Positions 45,922 to 54,441 of a DNA stretch of 64,000 nucleotides are shown one piece after another. Numbering within the stretch: position 1 is the stretch's first letter; each line of letters opens with the position of its first letter. The notes beneath the pieces are model-generated. The model saw only the letters and a program-made list of their open reading frames with translations, had not been told where the DNA came from and did no database searches. The position numbers were made by a program, and so were the translations under genes. Source of the DNA: Polaribacter glomeratus. Lineage in GTDB: Bacteria; Bacteroidota; Bacteroidia; Flavobacteriales; Flavobacteriaceae. The stretch is taken from the NCBI RefSeq assembly GCF_002954665.1, contig NZ_MSCM01000002.1, forward strand, positions 592,767 through 656,766, written 5' to 3'.

Positions 45922-46770
45922 CTAAAAACTTGCTCCAACACCAATAGAAAAAGCATCAATGTTAGAAACACCAATTTTAAAATGTTCGTATCCAGAAGAA
46001 ACATGATAGTTTTTTAAATAGTATTTCAATAACAATTTTGTGTTGTTTACTTCTTGATTATTGATGTTTGTAAATTTATGAGAAACCTTTACACTTATTG
46101 GTTTTGCAACAAACCATTCTGCACCTAAACCAACCCCAAAACCTGTTTTATTAACACCCGATCCAACATGCATCATTCCCAACCCAAACCAAACATCTAA
46201 TTTTTGAGTTCGTATTCTGTGGTAATTTATCAATGCGGAATACAATGAAAATTGATCTCTATTGATACTGCTTTTTTCTATTAAATATAAATAGTCAAAT
46301 TCCAAACCAAAACGTTTTAAAAAACGAAAATCTGCACCAAAATTGTTACCGTATAAATTACTGTTTTCTATTACAAAATTAGTAGTAACATCAAACCTTG
46401 CTATTTTATAATTCGTGGAATCTGTGTAGATAAAGTTTCCATAGGATGAATTTTTGTAAGGATAATTTGCAATTTCTGCATCATGCATTCTGCCATCAAG
46501 CTCAAAGGGCGATTCTATTGCAACGCCATATGCTGTGTAAGCAAATAAATTTATAAAAATACTTGCAAAAAAAGAGCTAAATGTAGCGTCGTTGTTTACA
46601 TTTCTAGCCCTTCTAGAACCTCTTTTTATGCTTGATGTAGAATTGGAAGTAGAAATTGTAGCTGTAGATTTATTTAAACTTTCTTTCGCTTTTTTTAGTT
46701 TTCCGTCTTGCGCAAAAGAAGTAAAATTTACTGTGGCAAGTAATAGTAGAACTAGTAAAATTCTTTGCAT
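45922..46770 (-). CDS. Outer-membrane beta-barrel-like exported protein of unknown function
   Basis: 282 residues: signal peptide (LATVNFTSFAQ), a Lys/Ser/Thr-rich linker (KLKKAKESLNKSTATISTSNSTSSIKRGSRRARN, about 24-57) and a series of amphipathic strands ending FKIGVSNIDAFSIGVGASF, with the terminal Phe typical of outer-membrane barrels. No named family recognised. Divergent from rsmA. Confidence 0.7.
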   Translation of the reverse strand: MQRILLVLLLLATVNFTSFAQDGKLKKAKESLNKSTATISTSNSTSSIKRGSRRARNVNNDATFSSFFASIFINLFAYTAYGVAIESPFELDGRMHDAEIANYPYKNSSYGNFIYTDSTNYKIARFDVTTNFVIENSNLYGNNFGADFRFLKRFGLEFDYLYLIEKSSINRDQFSLYSALINYHRIRTQKLDVWFGLGMMHVGSGVNKTGFGVGLGAEWFVAKPISVKVSHKFTNINNQEVNNTKLLLKYYLKNYHVSSGYEHFKIGVSNIDAFSIGVGASF

Positions 46771-46819
46771 TTAGCTGATTTTAAAGTTAAACCAACCAAA
46801 AATTATGCCGAAATTAGAG

Positions 46820-46827
46820 TACATTTG
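46820..46827 (+). promoter_or_regulatory. -7 promoter box TACATTTG of rsmA
   Basis: Exact TAnnTTTG lying between a possible ATG (46805) and the TTG at 46853; it indicates that translation starts at the TTG. Confidence 0.6.
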
Positions 46828-46852
46828 TTCTCTTAATCTTAAAACAAACATC

Positions 46853-47656
46853 TTGTCTGTAAAAGCAAAAAAACATTTAGGTCAACATTTTTTAACTGAT
46901 GAATCCATCGCAAAAAATATTGCCGATGCTTTAACAGGAACGAATTACGATAACGTTTTGGAAATTGGTCCAGGAATGGGCGTTTTAACCAAGTATTTAT
47001 TACAAAAAAAACCGAAAATTACTGTTCTTGAATTAGACAGAGAATCAGTAAGTTATCTTAAAAACACATTTTGGTTAGAGCATATAAAATTAGACACTTC
47101 TAAAGACAAGTTTACCATTTTAGAAGGAGATTTTTTAAAGCAAAATATTGAGGAAATTTTTGATAAAAAACAAGTAGCGATTATTGGTAATTTTCCATAC
47201 AATATTTCTACTCAAATTGTTTTTAAAGCAATCGAACATAGAGAATTTGTTCCAGAATTTGCAGGTATGTTTCAAAAAGAAGTTGCCATGCGAATTGCAG
47301 AAAAAGAAGGTAGTAAAGTATACGGAATTCTTTCTGTTTTAACCCAAGCTTTTTTTGATGTTGAATATTTATTTACCGTACCACCAACTGTTTTTAATCC
47401 GCCGCCAAAAGTAGATTCTGGTGTAATTAGGCTTGTTAGAAAAGAAAACTACACCTTACCTGTTGATGAAAAACTGTTTTTTAGAGTGGTAAAAACCGCT
47501 TTTAATCAACGAAGAAAAATGTTGCGTTCTAGTTTAAAGTCCTTTAATCTTTCGGATTCTTTAAAAGAAGACCCTATATTTGCGAAAAGACCAGAACAAT
47601 TATCTGTTGCTGCCTTTATTTCCCTTACACAAAAATTAGCAGATCATGGCGTTTGA
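46853..47656 (+). CDS. rsmA: 16S rRNA dimethyladenosine transferase RsmA (KsgA)
   Basis: Dimethylates A1518 and A1519 of 16S rRNA. Motifs: [24 protein letters not shown] (SAM site), [14 protein letters not shown] (NxPY active site) and [13 protein letters not shown] start it at TTG 46853 ([16 protein letters not shown]), the family N-terminus, giving 267 residues; the ATG at 46805 would add 16 unusual residues and lies upstream of the likely transcription start. Its 3' end overlaps mgtE by 11 bp, so the two are coupled. Confidence 0.95.
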   Translation: MSVKAKKHLGQHFLTDESIAKNIADALTGTNYDNVLEIGPGMGVLTKYLLQKKPKITVLELDRESVSYLKNTFWLEHIKLDTSKDKFTILEGDFLKQNIEEIFDKKQVAIIGNFPYNISTQIVFKAIEHREFVPEFAGMFQKEVAMRIAEKEGSKVYGILSVLTQAFFDVEYLFTVPPTVFNPPPKVDSGVIRLVRKENYTLPVDEKLFFRVVKTAFNQRRKMLRSSLKSFNLSDSLKEDPIFAKRPEQLSVAAFISLTQKLADHGV

Positions 47657-49001
47657 GATTACCAATGACTTTCTAGAAAACCTTACAGAGCTTATAGCTA
47701 TTAATAATGACCCAGCAATTACAGAGCTATTTGAAGACTTGCATTATGCAGATATTGCAGAAGTTTTAGATGAACTTGATTTTGATGAATCTATCTATAT
47801 CATTAAACTTTTAGACAGCGAAAAAACATCAGAAATTCTTACCGAATTAGACGAAGATACTCGTGAAAAAATTCTTGAAAATTTATCAGCAAAAGAAATT
47901 GCCAGAGAAATTGGTGAAATGGATACCGATGATGCTGCTGATATTATTGGCGAGCTCTCTGAAGAACGTCAAAGAAATGTAATTTCTGCCTTAAAAGACG
48001 AAGAACATGCCGCAGATATAAAAGAATTACTATCTTATGATGATAATTCTGCTGGTGCTTTAATGGGTAAAGAACTAGTAAAAGTCTATGAAACTTGGAC
48101 GGTTGCTGGTTGTATGCGCAGAATTAGAGCGCAAGCCAAAGAAGTAAGCAGAGTGCATTCTATTTACGTAGTTGATAAACAAGATAAATTAATAGGCCGT
48201 CTTTCTTTAAAAGATTTAATTGTAGCAAAAAACGAGCAAAAAATTTCAGAAATTTATATTGATAAAGTAGATGCTGTAAATGTAAATGAGGATGATGAAG
48301 AGGTTGCTAAAATTATGTCTAAATACGATTTAGAAGCAATACCTGTTGTTGATGATAATAACGTTTTATTGGGTAGAATAACCATTGATGATATTGTAGA
48401 TGTTTTAAAAGAAGAAGCAGATAAAGATTATCAATTAGCAAATGGTTTAACCCAAGATGTAGAAGCAGATGATACCGTTTACGAATTGGTTAAAGGCCGA
48501 TTGCCTTGGCTTATATTGGGTTTATTTGGTAGTTTGGGCGCTGTAATTATCATGCAAAACTTTCAAACAATTATGGATAATCCAGATTACAAAGCCTTAT
48601 TCTTTTTTACACCACTAATTGCTGCTGTTGCTGGTAATGTTGGTGTACAATCATCGGCTATTATTGTACAAGGTTTGGCAAACGATTTAATTAAAGGTAG
48701 TTTGTGGCGCAGGTTATTAAAAGAAATATCAATAAGTTTAATAAATGGTTTTTTACTCTCTATTATAATTATTGTGTTTACTAAAATATTAGGCTTTCCT
48801 ATTAGTTTTAGTTTAGCCATTTCTATTTCTTTAATGTCAGTAATTATTATTGCTTCTTTAATTGGCACTTTTGTACCTATCATTTTAGACAAAAGAGGTA
48901 TTGACCCTGCGTTGGCAACGGGTCCTTTTATAACAACTAGTAATGATATTTTTGGAATTTTAATATATTTCTCAATAGCGAAAATTATTCTAGGTATCTA
49001 A
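47646..49001 (+). CDS. mgtE: Magnesium transporter MgtE
   Basis: Mg2+-gated Mg2+ channel. 451 residues: N-terminal helical superfamily domain ([42 protein letters not shown]), a tandem CBS pair ([55 protein letters not shown]) and five C-terminal membrane helices with [15 protein letters not shown] and the [18 protein letters not shown] pore region. Start ATG lies inside rsmA. The minus-strand sRNA terminator hairpin begins a few bases after its stop and may also end this transcript. Confidence 0.96.
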   Translation: MAFEITNDFLENLTELIAINNDPAITELFEDLHYADIAEVLDELDFDESIYIIKLLDSEKTSEILTELDEDTREKILENLSAKEIAREIGEMDTDDAADIIGELSEERQRNVISALKDEEHAADIKELLSYDDNSAGALMGKELVKVYETWTVAGCMRRIRAQAKEVSRVHSIYVVDKQDKLIGRLSLKDLIVAKNEQKISEIYIDKVDAVNVNEDDEEVAKIMSKYDLEAIPVVDDNNVLLGRITIDDIVDVLKEEADKDYQLANGLTQDVEADDTVYELVKGRLPWLILGLFGSLGAVIIMQNFQTIMDNPDYKALFFFTPLIAAVAGNVGVQSSAIIVQGLANDLIKGSLWRRLLKEISISLINGFLLSIIIIVFTKILGFPISFSLAISISLMSVIIIASLIGTFVPIILDKRGIDPALATGPFITTSNDIFGILIYFSIAKIILGI

Positions 49002-49070
49002 AAAAATCCTGAAGTTTTTAAACCTCAGGATCAATCAAAATACATTATCCCCCAACAATGTATAAAATAC
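49000..49070 (-). ncRNA. Tandem small RNA, copy 1
   Basis: Minus-strand transcript of about 70 nt. -7 box TAATTTTG at 49075-49082; 5' hairpin ATACATT/AATGTAT with loop GTTGGGGGATA; 3' terminator ATCCTGAGG/CTTCAGGAT (49031-49006) followed by T7. A conserved element, AATTCCGCATTTTTATTTGCAG in minus orientation, lies about 32 bp upstream of the -7 box (49113-49134). No open frame. Closest to mgtE and possibly also its terminator. Confidence 0.65.
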
Positions 49071-49348
49071 ACATCAAAATTAAAAAATTTCAGTTTTAAT
49101 TTTAAAATTTTTCTGCAAATAAAAATGCGGAATTACGCATATATCTAAAAAAAACGCTCATTACCAACACCTTAAGAAATAGTTGTTTTGTTTATTTTAT
49201 AAAAATCTACTCCTTTATAAGTAAGTTCTGCTTTTATACTATTCGCCTTTAACTTCAAAAAAGCATTCATAATAAAACTTCTAAGGTGTAATTACTTGTA
49301 GTATTAGATGTTTTATTTTTTTAGTAGGATAACGAATTATTGAAATCT

Positions 49349-49417
49349 AAAAAAACCCGAGACTAATAGCCTCAGGATAGATTTAAATAGATCGCCTCCC
49401 AACAATCTATAAAAATC
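49349..49417 (-). ncRNA. Tandem small RNA, copy 2
   Basis: -7 box TAACTTTG at 49424-49431. 5' hairpin ATAGAT/ATCTAT with loop TGTTGGGAGGCG: the stem differs from copies 1 and 4 (ATACAT/ATGTAT) by paired changes. Terminator CCTGAG/CTCGGG then T7. Upstream element CGCA-N8-TGCG at 49464-49479. The best-formed member of the family. Confidence 0.7.
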
Positions 49418-49463
49418 TTAAACCAAAGTTACCACTCTTTCTAGTTTTGTACGGTATATTAAT

Positions 49464-49479
49464 CGCACTTAAAAATGCG
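49464..49479. promoter_or_regulatory. Conserved upstream element CGCA-N8-TGCG of sRNA copy 2
   Basis: CGCACTTAAAAATGCG, extended by TAATT; 33 bp from the -7 box. Equivalent elements lie before all sRNA copies at nearly the same distance, at the position expected for an activator site. Confidence 0.6.
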
Positions 49480-49628
49480 TAATTGTTTAGAAATCAAACA
49501 ATAATAGCATTATACAATTTCTAAAAAATTTCTATGCGTTTATTCTATTTTAAGACGCACCTAAAATAACCATGGCAACCAGTATAGTACGTTTTATTTA
49601 TTTCTTAAAAAAGAAGCTTAAGCTTGCA

Positions 49629-49700
49629 ATAAAAAATCCCGAGGCTTTGCGTCCTCAGGATAAATTTCTATAAATTGTACCCAACAATGTATAAAAAATC
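49629..49700 (-). ncRNA. Tandem small RNA, copy 3
   Basis: Terminator ATCCTGAGG/CCTCGGGAT (9 bp) and T-run; the loop sequence TTGTTGGG is kept but the 5' stem is shifted (ATTGT/ACAAT). The -7 region is degenerate (TATTTTTAG). The upstream element is present with a one-base deletion (ATCGCTTTAAAAATTCGTAATC in plus orientation broken at 49733-49754). The least conserved promoter of the four, perhaps weak. Confidence 0.55.
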
Positions 49701-49986
49701 TTATCCTAAAAATACAAATTTGTTTAAAGTTTATCGCTTTAAAAATTCGTAATCAATTATAAATCAATTGACAGTGTGTTTTTTTTTGTTTTAAAATAAG
49801 GTTCTTACTTTTTAGTGCATGTAAACTTATTCTTAAAAAAGGCAATTAAGTTTCTATTAATAAATCTCATATTTTATAGCTACTAAATGTAGGTACCGAA
49901 TCCAAAACAAAAGCCTGTTACGTTACAATTAATGTCTTTTTTTAAAGTTGGATGTATTCTGTGAAAGCAAAACACATTATAGGTAT

Positions 49987-50059
49987 AAAAAAAAATCCCA
50001 AAGCTTAGAAGCCTCAGGATAAATTTGAATACATAATCACCTAACCATGTATGAAAAAT
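49987..50059 (-). ncRNA. Tandem small RNA, copy 4
   Basis: -7 box TAGTTTTG at 50066-50073. 5' hairpin ATACAT/ATGTAT with loop GGTTAGGTGATT; 12-bp terminator stem ATCCTGAGGCTT/AAGCTTTGGGAT in which three G-U pairs replace Watson-Crick pairs, followed by T9. Upstream element CGCA-N8-TGCG at 50105-50120. Lies directly downstream of the second response regulator gene. Confidence 0.65.
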
Positions 50060-50104
50060 CTGATACAAAACTAGAGTTTTGTATGTTTTTGTAGTGTATA
50101 ATAT

Positions 50105-50120
50105 CGCACTATAAAATGCG
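50105..50120. promoter_or_regulatory. Conserved upstream element CGCA-N8-TGCG of sRNA copy 4
   Basis: CGCACTATAAAATGCG followed by TAATT, 31 bp from the -7 box; nearly identical to the element of copy 2 and only 15 bp beyond the end of the response regulator gene. Confidence 0.6.
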
Positions 50121-50134
50121 TAATTTTTTAAACA

Positions 50135-50812
50135 TTAATCAATAATACCTAATTCTTTTGCTTTTAAAACAAGATCTGTATTATTTATGGCGTTTAAACC
50201 TATTCTTAAATCGGCAAGCTTAGTTTCTATAGCTCTTGTTTTTAAATTTTCTCCGCTTTCGTTTTTTATATGCCCAACTAGGTTGTTTAACTTTGGGTGT
50301 TTTGGCAACTCTTTTAGAATTTGAATTGAAACTTCATCCATAGAGATTTCTACAACTCTTCTACTAAGTAGTTTTTGATGCACGGAATCGGAATAATAAA
50401 CCTCATTTTTAAGCATTTTTTGAATGGCAGAAACTAACTCATCCTTAGTACAATTATCTTTTAAAAGATATACTAATGGGTCTTGATTTAAAAGTACATT
50501 AAAAATTCTATTTATTTTTGCATGCATTGTAATAACGCCAATTTTTAAATTTGGAGCTGCTTTTTTTACTAAATTGATAAGCGCTTCTCCCGTATTAATT
50601 TTAGCATTACTTTCTATAAAACTTAGATCTGTAAAAAGAATATTAAAAGGCTCTGTTTTCTCTGCCAAAACAATAGCTGCATATGCGTCATCGCAGTTGG
50701 TTTTGGCATGAATTACAAAGGAATAATCAGAAACCTCATCCAACAAAGAAATCAACCCTTTTAAAACCAAGAAGTGATCATCTACTAGTAAAATTTTAAT
50801 TATTTGTTTCAT
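50135..50812 (-). CDS. Response regulator with degenerate LuxR-like C-terminal domain (paralogue 2)
   Basis: 225 residues from ATG 50812 (MKQIIKILLVDDHFLVLKGL); the 19-residue upstream extension has no receiver features. Receiver domain: acidic VDDH, phospho-acceptor Asp in ILFTDLSF (about residue 59), Lys in VYLLKDNCTKDEL. The C-terminal part (LKELPKHPKLNNLVGHIKNESGENLKTRAIETKLADLRIGLNAINNTDLVLKAKELGIID) resembles the second half of a LuxR/NarL helix-turn-helix with an unusual first half. Very similar along its length to the other regulator upstream; the separation of about 285 bp includes a fifth sRNA-like unit. It lies next to four sRNA genes that may be its targets. Confidence 0.85.
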   Translation of the reverse strand: MKQIIKILLVDDHFLVLKGLISLLDEVSDYSFVIHAKTNCDDAYAAIVLAEKTEPFNILFTDLSFIESNAKINTGEALINLVKKAAPNLKIGVITMHAKINRIFNVLLNQDPLVYLLKDNCTKDELVSAIQKMLKNEVYYSDSVHQKLLSRRVVEISMDEVSIQILKELPKHPKLNNLVGHIKNESGENLKTRAIETKLADLRIGLNAINNTDLVLKAKELGIID

Positions 50813-50911
50813 TATAACACTGTAATTACTTTTAGTTTTTTTGCTTAAAATGTATATACCAGACACCATTTAAATGTACTTTAAAACATAAAAACCTTGT
50901 TTTAAAGCCAT

Positions 50912-51016
50912 AAAAAAACCCTTCTAGAAATCCGGAAGGGCTTATTTCTTTTTCACTATTCGGTTTAAAATATAACTACAATCCCAAAATTTTCCGGTAA
51001 TTTTGTATGTATAATC
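50912..51016 (-). ncRNA. Diverged fifth sRNA-like unit between the two response regulators
   Basis: Has the same order of parts as copies 1-4: an upstream element (CGC-TGTTTAAAATGTGG, plus orientation, from 51063), a -7-like TACATTTA 33 bp away (51023-51030), about 100 nt of transcript with no frame, and a terminator CCCTTC/GAAGGG (50919-50924/50935-50940) with T7. The 5' hairpin and GTTGGG loop are not clearly kept. It could alternatively just be an attenuator/terminator between the two regulator genes. Confidence 0.4.
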
Positions 51017-51096
51017 ATAGTTTAAATGTACAATGATTCTAAAATTTAGAGATGTAAATATGCGCTGTTTAAAATGTGGTTTTCCGCAAAATAGGG

Positions 51097-51774
51097 TTAA
51101 TCAACAATGCCTAATTCTTTTGCTTTTAAAACAAGGTCTGTATTATTTACTGCATTTAAGGCGGTTCTTAAGTCTGTTAATTTATTCTCGATAGACCTTA
51201 TTTTTAAAATATGGCCGCTTTCATTTTTTATATGTCCAACTAAATTGCTTAATCGCGCATGTCTTGGTAATTCTTTTAAAATTTGTACAGAAATATCATC
51301 CATAGAAATTTCTACAATTTTTCTTAGTAATAGTTTTTGATGTATTGAGTGCGTATAGTAATTTTCATTTTCCAGCATTTTTTGAATGGCAAAAGTTAAC
51401 TCATTCTTAGTGCAATCAACTTTTAAAATATAGGCTAATAGTTTTTGATTTAGGATTACATTAAAAACTCTATTCGTTTCTGTATGCATTGTAATTACTC
51501 CTATTTTTAAATTTGGCGCTATTTTTTTGGCTCGGTTCATCAGCTCTTCTCCCGAGTTAATTTCGCCACAACTTTCTGTAAAACTTAAATCTGTAAAAAG
51601 AATGTCAAAAGGTGTTGCTGCTTCGCCAAAAATAATTGCTTGATACGCTTCGTCACAATTACTTTTAGAATGAATATCAAAACTAAAGTCTGTAATTTCT
51701 TCCAATAGTGCAATCAATCCTCTTAAAACTAAAAAATGATCATCTACCAATAAAATTTTAATTATTTTTTTCAT
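51097..51774 (-). CDS. Response regulator with degenerate LuxR-like C-terminal domain (paralogue 1)
   Basis: 225 residues. Receiver: LLVDDHFLVLRGL, Asp in ILFTDLSF, Lys in AYILKVDCTKNEL. C-terminal domain LKELPRHARLSNLVGHIKNESGHILKIRSIENKLTDLRTALNAVNNTDLVLKAKELGIVD, with the typical end of a NarL recognition helix (LVLKAKELGI) but a non-standard first half. Two bases separate it from the histidine kinase gene upstream, so it is the primary partner. A paralogue follows. Confidence 0.88.
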   Translation of the reverse strand: MKKIIKILLVDDHFLVLRGLIALLEEITDFSFDIHSKSNCDEAYQAIIFGEAATPFDILFTDLSFTESCGEINSGEELMNRAKKIAPNLKIGVITMHTETNRVFNVILNQKLLAYILKVDCTKNELTFAIQKMLENENYYTHSIHQKLLLRKIVEISMDDISVQILKELPRHARLSNLVGHIKNESGHILKIRSIENKLTDLRTALNAVNNTDLVLKAKELGIVD

Positions 51775-51776
51775 TA

Positions 51777-53729
51777 TTATGCTTTTAGGGGAATTTTTAT
51801 AGTTGTAGCAATTCCTTGATTTGTTTTACTCTTTAAATTGTAAGTTCCGTTTAATTCTAATACTCTTTTTTTTTGATTTTTTAAGCCTAAGCCATACTTT
51901 AAAGTGCTTAGCTCAAACCCTTTTCCATTATCTTCAATATTTAACTCTAAGTTATGCAACTGTGTCTTAAACGTTATTATAACCTTAGAAGCCAAAGCGT
52001 GTTTTTTGCTGTTTTGAATAGATTCTCTTATCGCTAAATACAGGGCTCTTTTAATTTCTGGTTGTATTAAATTCCAATTAATTTCTTCTAAGCCAATTAC
52101 TTTAACATTAAATGTTGGCGAAAAATAATCACTAATTAGGTTAATTAATTGATCTTTAAAAGAAACTTCATTAAAGCTTATCGAGCTCAACTGATGCGAT
52201 AAATTTCTAATTTCAGAATTTACTTTTGATAGCGGTTTTGTAATAGATGTTTCTTTAATTTTTAGCGCTCTTTGATAAATTAACAATAAATCTCCTACAA
52301 CTTTGTCATGCAATGTTACTGCAATTTCACGTCTTTCTTCTTCTCTTGCTTTTGCTTTTTCTAGGTTGGTTTTATAAGTAAATGTTCTTTTTTTGGAAAG
52401 ATAAAACACGTAAATAAAAAAAGCTGTAAAAAAGCCGATGATTGCAAATAATACAATTATTTTATTTTTCTGTTTTTCGCTATTTAAAGTACTTATCGTT
52501 AATACATTTTGTTGCTTTAAAGCATCATTTTCTTCCTCTTTTTTCTGGGCTTCATATTTAAAACGAACAAACTTTCTCTTTGCATTTTGATTTCGTTCTT
52601 CTTCAATTTGTTTTACCTCAACATACTTTTTATAAAATGCAATTGATTTTTTACCGGTATAAATTTCTGCGGATAACAATAGTACATCTACTTTTTTAAA
52701 GCCATTTTTTTCTGATAAAAACATTGTTTTATCAATATAACTCCTAGCCTTTAAAAGGTCTTTTTCTTTATAGTAAAATCTTGCAAATTCAAATAAAGAT
52801 ACTATTTGAATATTTAAATCTTTTAACTCCTCGCCAATTAATAAACTTTCTTGCAAATTCTTTACACCTTTTTCTCTGCTTGCTGTTTCTATTTCGCAAA
52901 TTCCAATATTTGCAATAATCGTTGCATACAAGCCTAAATTATCGGTCTTTAAATTTGGTGTTTTCGCTAACGCTTCATTAAAATAGCCAAGCGCGTCTTC
53001 AAATTTATTAAAATCAAGGTGCATCAAGCCTAAATTATTAATAAGCGCTGCTTCTTCAATAACTCTTATTTTACCATCCTTAATTTTCTTAATAAGTTCT
53101 AAAGATATTTTATGATATTCTAAAGAACTATCATAATCATGTAAACCAGAGGCTACTAAACCAAGGTAAGAATTAGTGTATGCTAAAAATTTATATTCTT
53201 TTTGAAACTTTTTAGTTGTAAAGATTTCAATGGCTAAATCTTCAATGGCTAAATAATCATTAGACACGTAATTAATGTCTAATAAATTAAGATATACTTG
53301 AATAAGTTGATTTTGATTCTTTGCGTTTTTGTATTGAATCGCTGCTTTTTCAAAATAGTAATAGGCGCTGTCTAAGCTAGCATTATTATAAAAATAAAAC
53401 CCTTTATTCTGATAATACAAACCTAACGGTAATCCGTATTTTTTAGCTTGATAAATACCTTTTAAAGTTTCGTTAGATGCTTCAAATTTTTCTTTATCCT
53501 CAAGTAAAATACTCTGAAAAGCAATTTCTGAAAATGTTTTAACAAGCAGACTATCATTGTCTGTTTTTAAAGCAAAAGAACGGGCTTTTTCTAAGTAATT
53601 TATTTTCTCTTCAGGATTGTAAAGCTTCTTAGAAATATGAATGTATTTTTGAACAGAATCTACATTATTTTGAGCATAAAAAGGGATGTAAAATAAAATT
53701 AGTATTAAAAAAAATCCTTTTTTTAACAT
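51777..53729 (-). CDS. TPR-containing sensor histidine kinase (NarX/HisKA_3 type)
   Basis: 650 residues: signal peptide (LILFYIPFYAQ), TPR-like helices to about residue 370 (YYFEKAAIQYKNAKNQNQLIQVYLNL; ALINNLGLMHLDFNKFEDALGYFNEAL), a coiled coil, one membrane helix (IIVLFAIIGFFTAFFIYVFYL, about 418-440), a dimerisation helix with phospho-acceptor His in EIAVTLHDKVVGDL (about 472) and an ATPase domain (AIRESIQNSKKHA N box; IEDNGKGFE; YGLGLKNQKKRV). This TPR-kinase layout with NarL-type regulators is common in flavobacteria; the signal is unknown. First gene of the unit with two response regulators and the sRNA array. Confidence 0.92.
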   Translation of the reverse strand: MLKKGFFLILILFYIPFYAQNNVDSVQKYIHISKKLYNPEEKINYLEKARSFALKTDNDSLLVKTFSEIAFQSILLEDKEKFEASNETLKGIYQAKKYGLPLGLYYQNKGFYFYNNASLDSAYYYFEKAAIQYKNAKNQNQLIQVYLNLLDINYVSNDYLAIEDLAIEIFTTKKFQKEYKFLAYTNSYLGLVASGLHDYDSSLEYHKISLELIKKIKDGKIRVIEEAALINNLGLMHLDFNKFEDALGYFNEALAKTPNLKTDNLGLYATIIANIGICEIETASREKGVKNLQESLLIGEELKDLNIQIVSLFEFARFYYKEKDLLKARSYIDKTMFLSEKNGFKKVDVLLLSAEIYTGKKSIAFYKKYVEVKQIEEERNQNAKRKFVRFKYEAQKKEEENDALKQQNVLTISTLNSEKQKNKIIVLFAIIGFFTAFFIYVFYLSKKRTFTYKTNLEKAKAREEERREIAVTLHDKVVGDLLLIYQRALKIKETSITKPLSKVNSEIRNLSHQLSSISFNEVSFKDQLINLISDYFSPTFNVKVIGLEEINWNLIQPEIKRALYLAIRESIQNSKKHALASKVIITFKTQLHNLELNIEDNGKGFELSTLKYGLGLKNQKKRVLELNGTYNLKSKTNQGIATTIKIPLKA

Positions 53730-53791
53730 TGTTGTAGGGATTAAATGCAGGTTGTAAAACTAAGAGCAAGTACTTACAAGATACAAAAAAT

Positions 53792-54322
53792 TTATTTGAT
53801 AATTTTAGAGAATAAATCCCACAAAACAACACCCGTGGTTACAGAAATATTCAAAGAATGTTTGGTGCCTATTTGCGGAATTTCAATACAAAAATCGGCA
53901 GCATTTACAACTTGTTGCTGTACACCTTTTACTTCATTACCCATAACAATAGCATATTTCTGATTTTTCTCTGGATAAAAAGCATTCAATTTTGTGCTGT
54001 TTTCCGCTTGTTCAATTGCCAAAACTTTTACATTTTCAGCCTTTAACTTTTCAACTAATTCTAAAGTATCTTCAACATATTCCCAGTCCACAGATTCTGT
54101 TGCGCCCAAAGCCGTTTTATGAATATCTTTGTTTGGTGGCGTTGCACAAATACCGCACAAGTAAATTTTTTCGATCAAAAAAGCATCCGAAGTTCTAAAA
54201 ACAGACCCAATATTATTTAAACTTCTAACATTGTCTAAAATTACTATCAAAGGAGTTTTTTCCGTAGCCTTAAATTCATCCACAGAAATTCTACCTAATT
54301 CGTTATTCTTTAACTTTCTCAT
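53792..54322 (-). CDS. TrmH-family (SpoU) RNA ribose methyltransferase
   Basis: 176 residues with the three SPOUT motifs: NVRSLNNIGSVFRTSDAF, IVMGNEVKGVQQQV and IEIPQIGTKHSLNISVTTGVVLWDL. It methylates a ribose 2'-OH in tRNA or rRNA; the short length without an N-terminal extension fits a TrmL/TrmH-like tRNA enzyme, but the target is not decided by sequence. Divergent from mutS. Confidence 0.9.
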   Translation of the reverse strand: MRKLKNNELGRISVDEFKATEKTPLIVILDNVRSLNNIGSVFRTSDAFLIEKIYLCGICATPPNKDIHKTALGATESVDWEYVEDTLELVEKLKAENVKVLAIEQAENSTKLNAFYPEKNQKYAIVMGNEVKGVQQQVVNAADFCIEIPQIGTKHSLNISVTTGVVLWDLFSKIIK

Positions 54323-54441
54323 ACTATTTTTGTTGATGATTCATGGCTTTTAATTTTTGGTAGCTCAACTAACAACCAAAAATCAACCACTAACAACTAT
54401 ATTTTATATCTTCGCAAAACTAACTTTAATTTTCTAAAAAC

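Noticed and set aside
49883..50068. 61-residue minus-strand open frame in the sRNA region
   Set aside because: It crosses the terminator and promoter of sRNA copy 4 and has no protein-like conservation between copies.
49000..50073. CRISPR-like array
   Set aside because: Repeats are spaced 280-358 bp, are not identical, and each carries promoter and terminator features; no cas genes.
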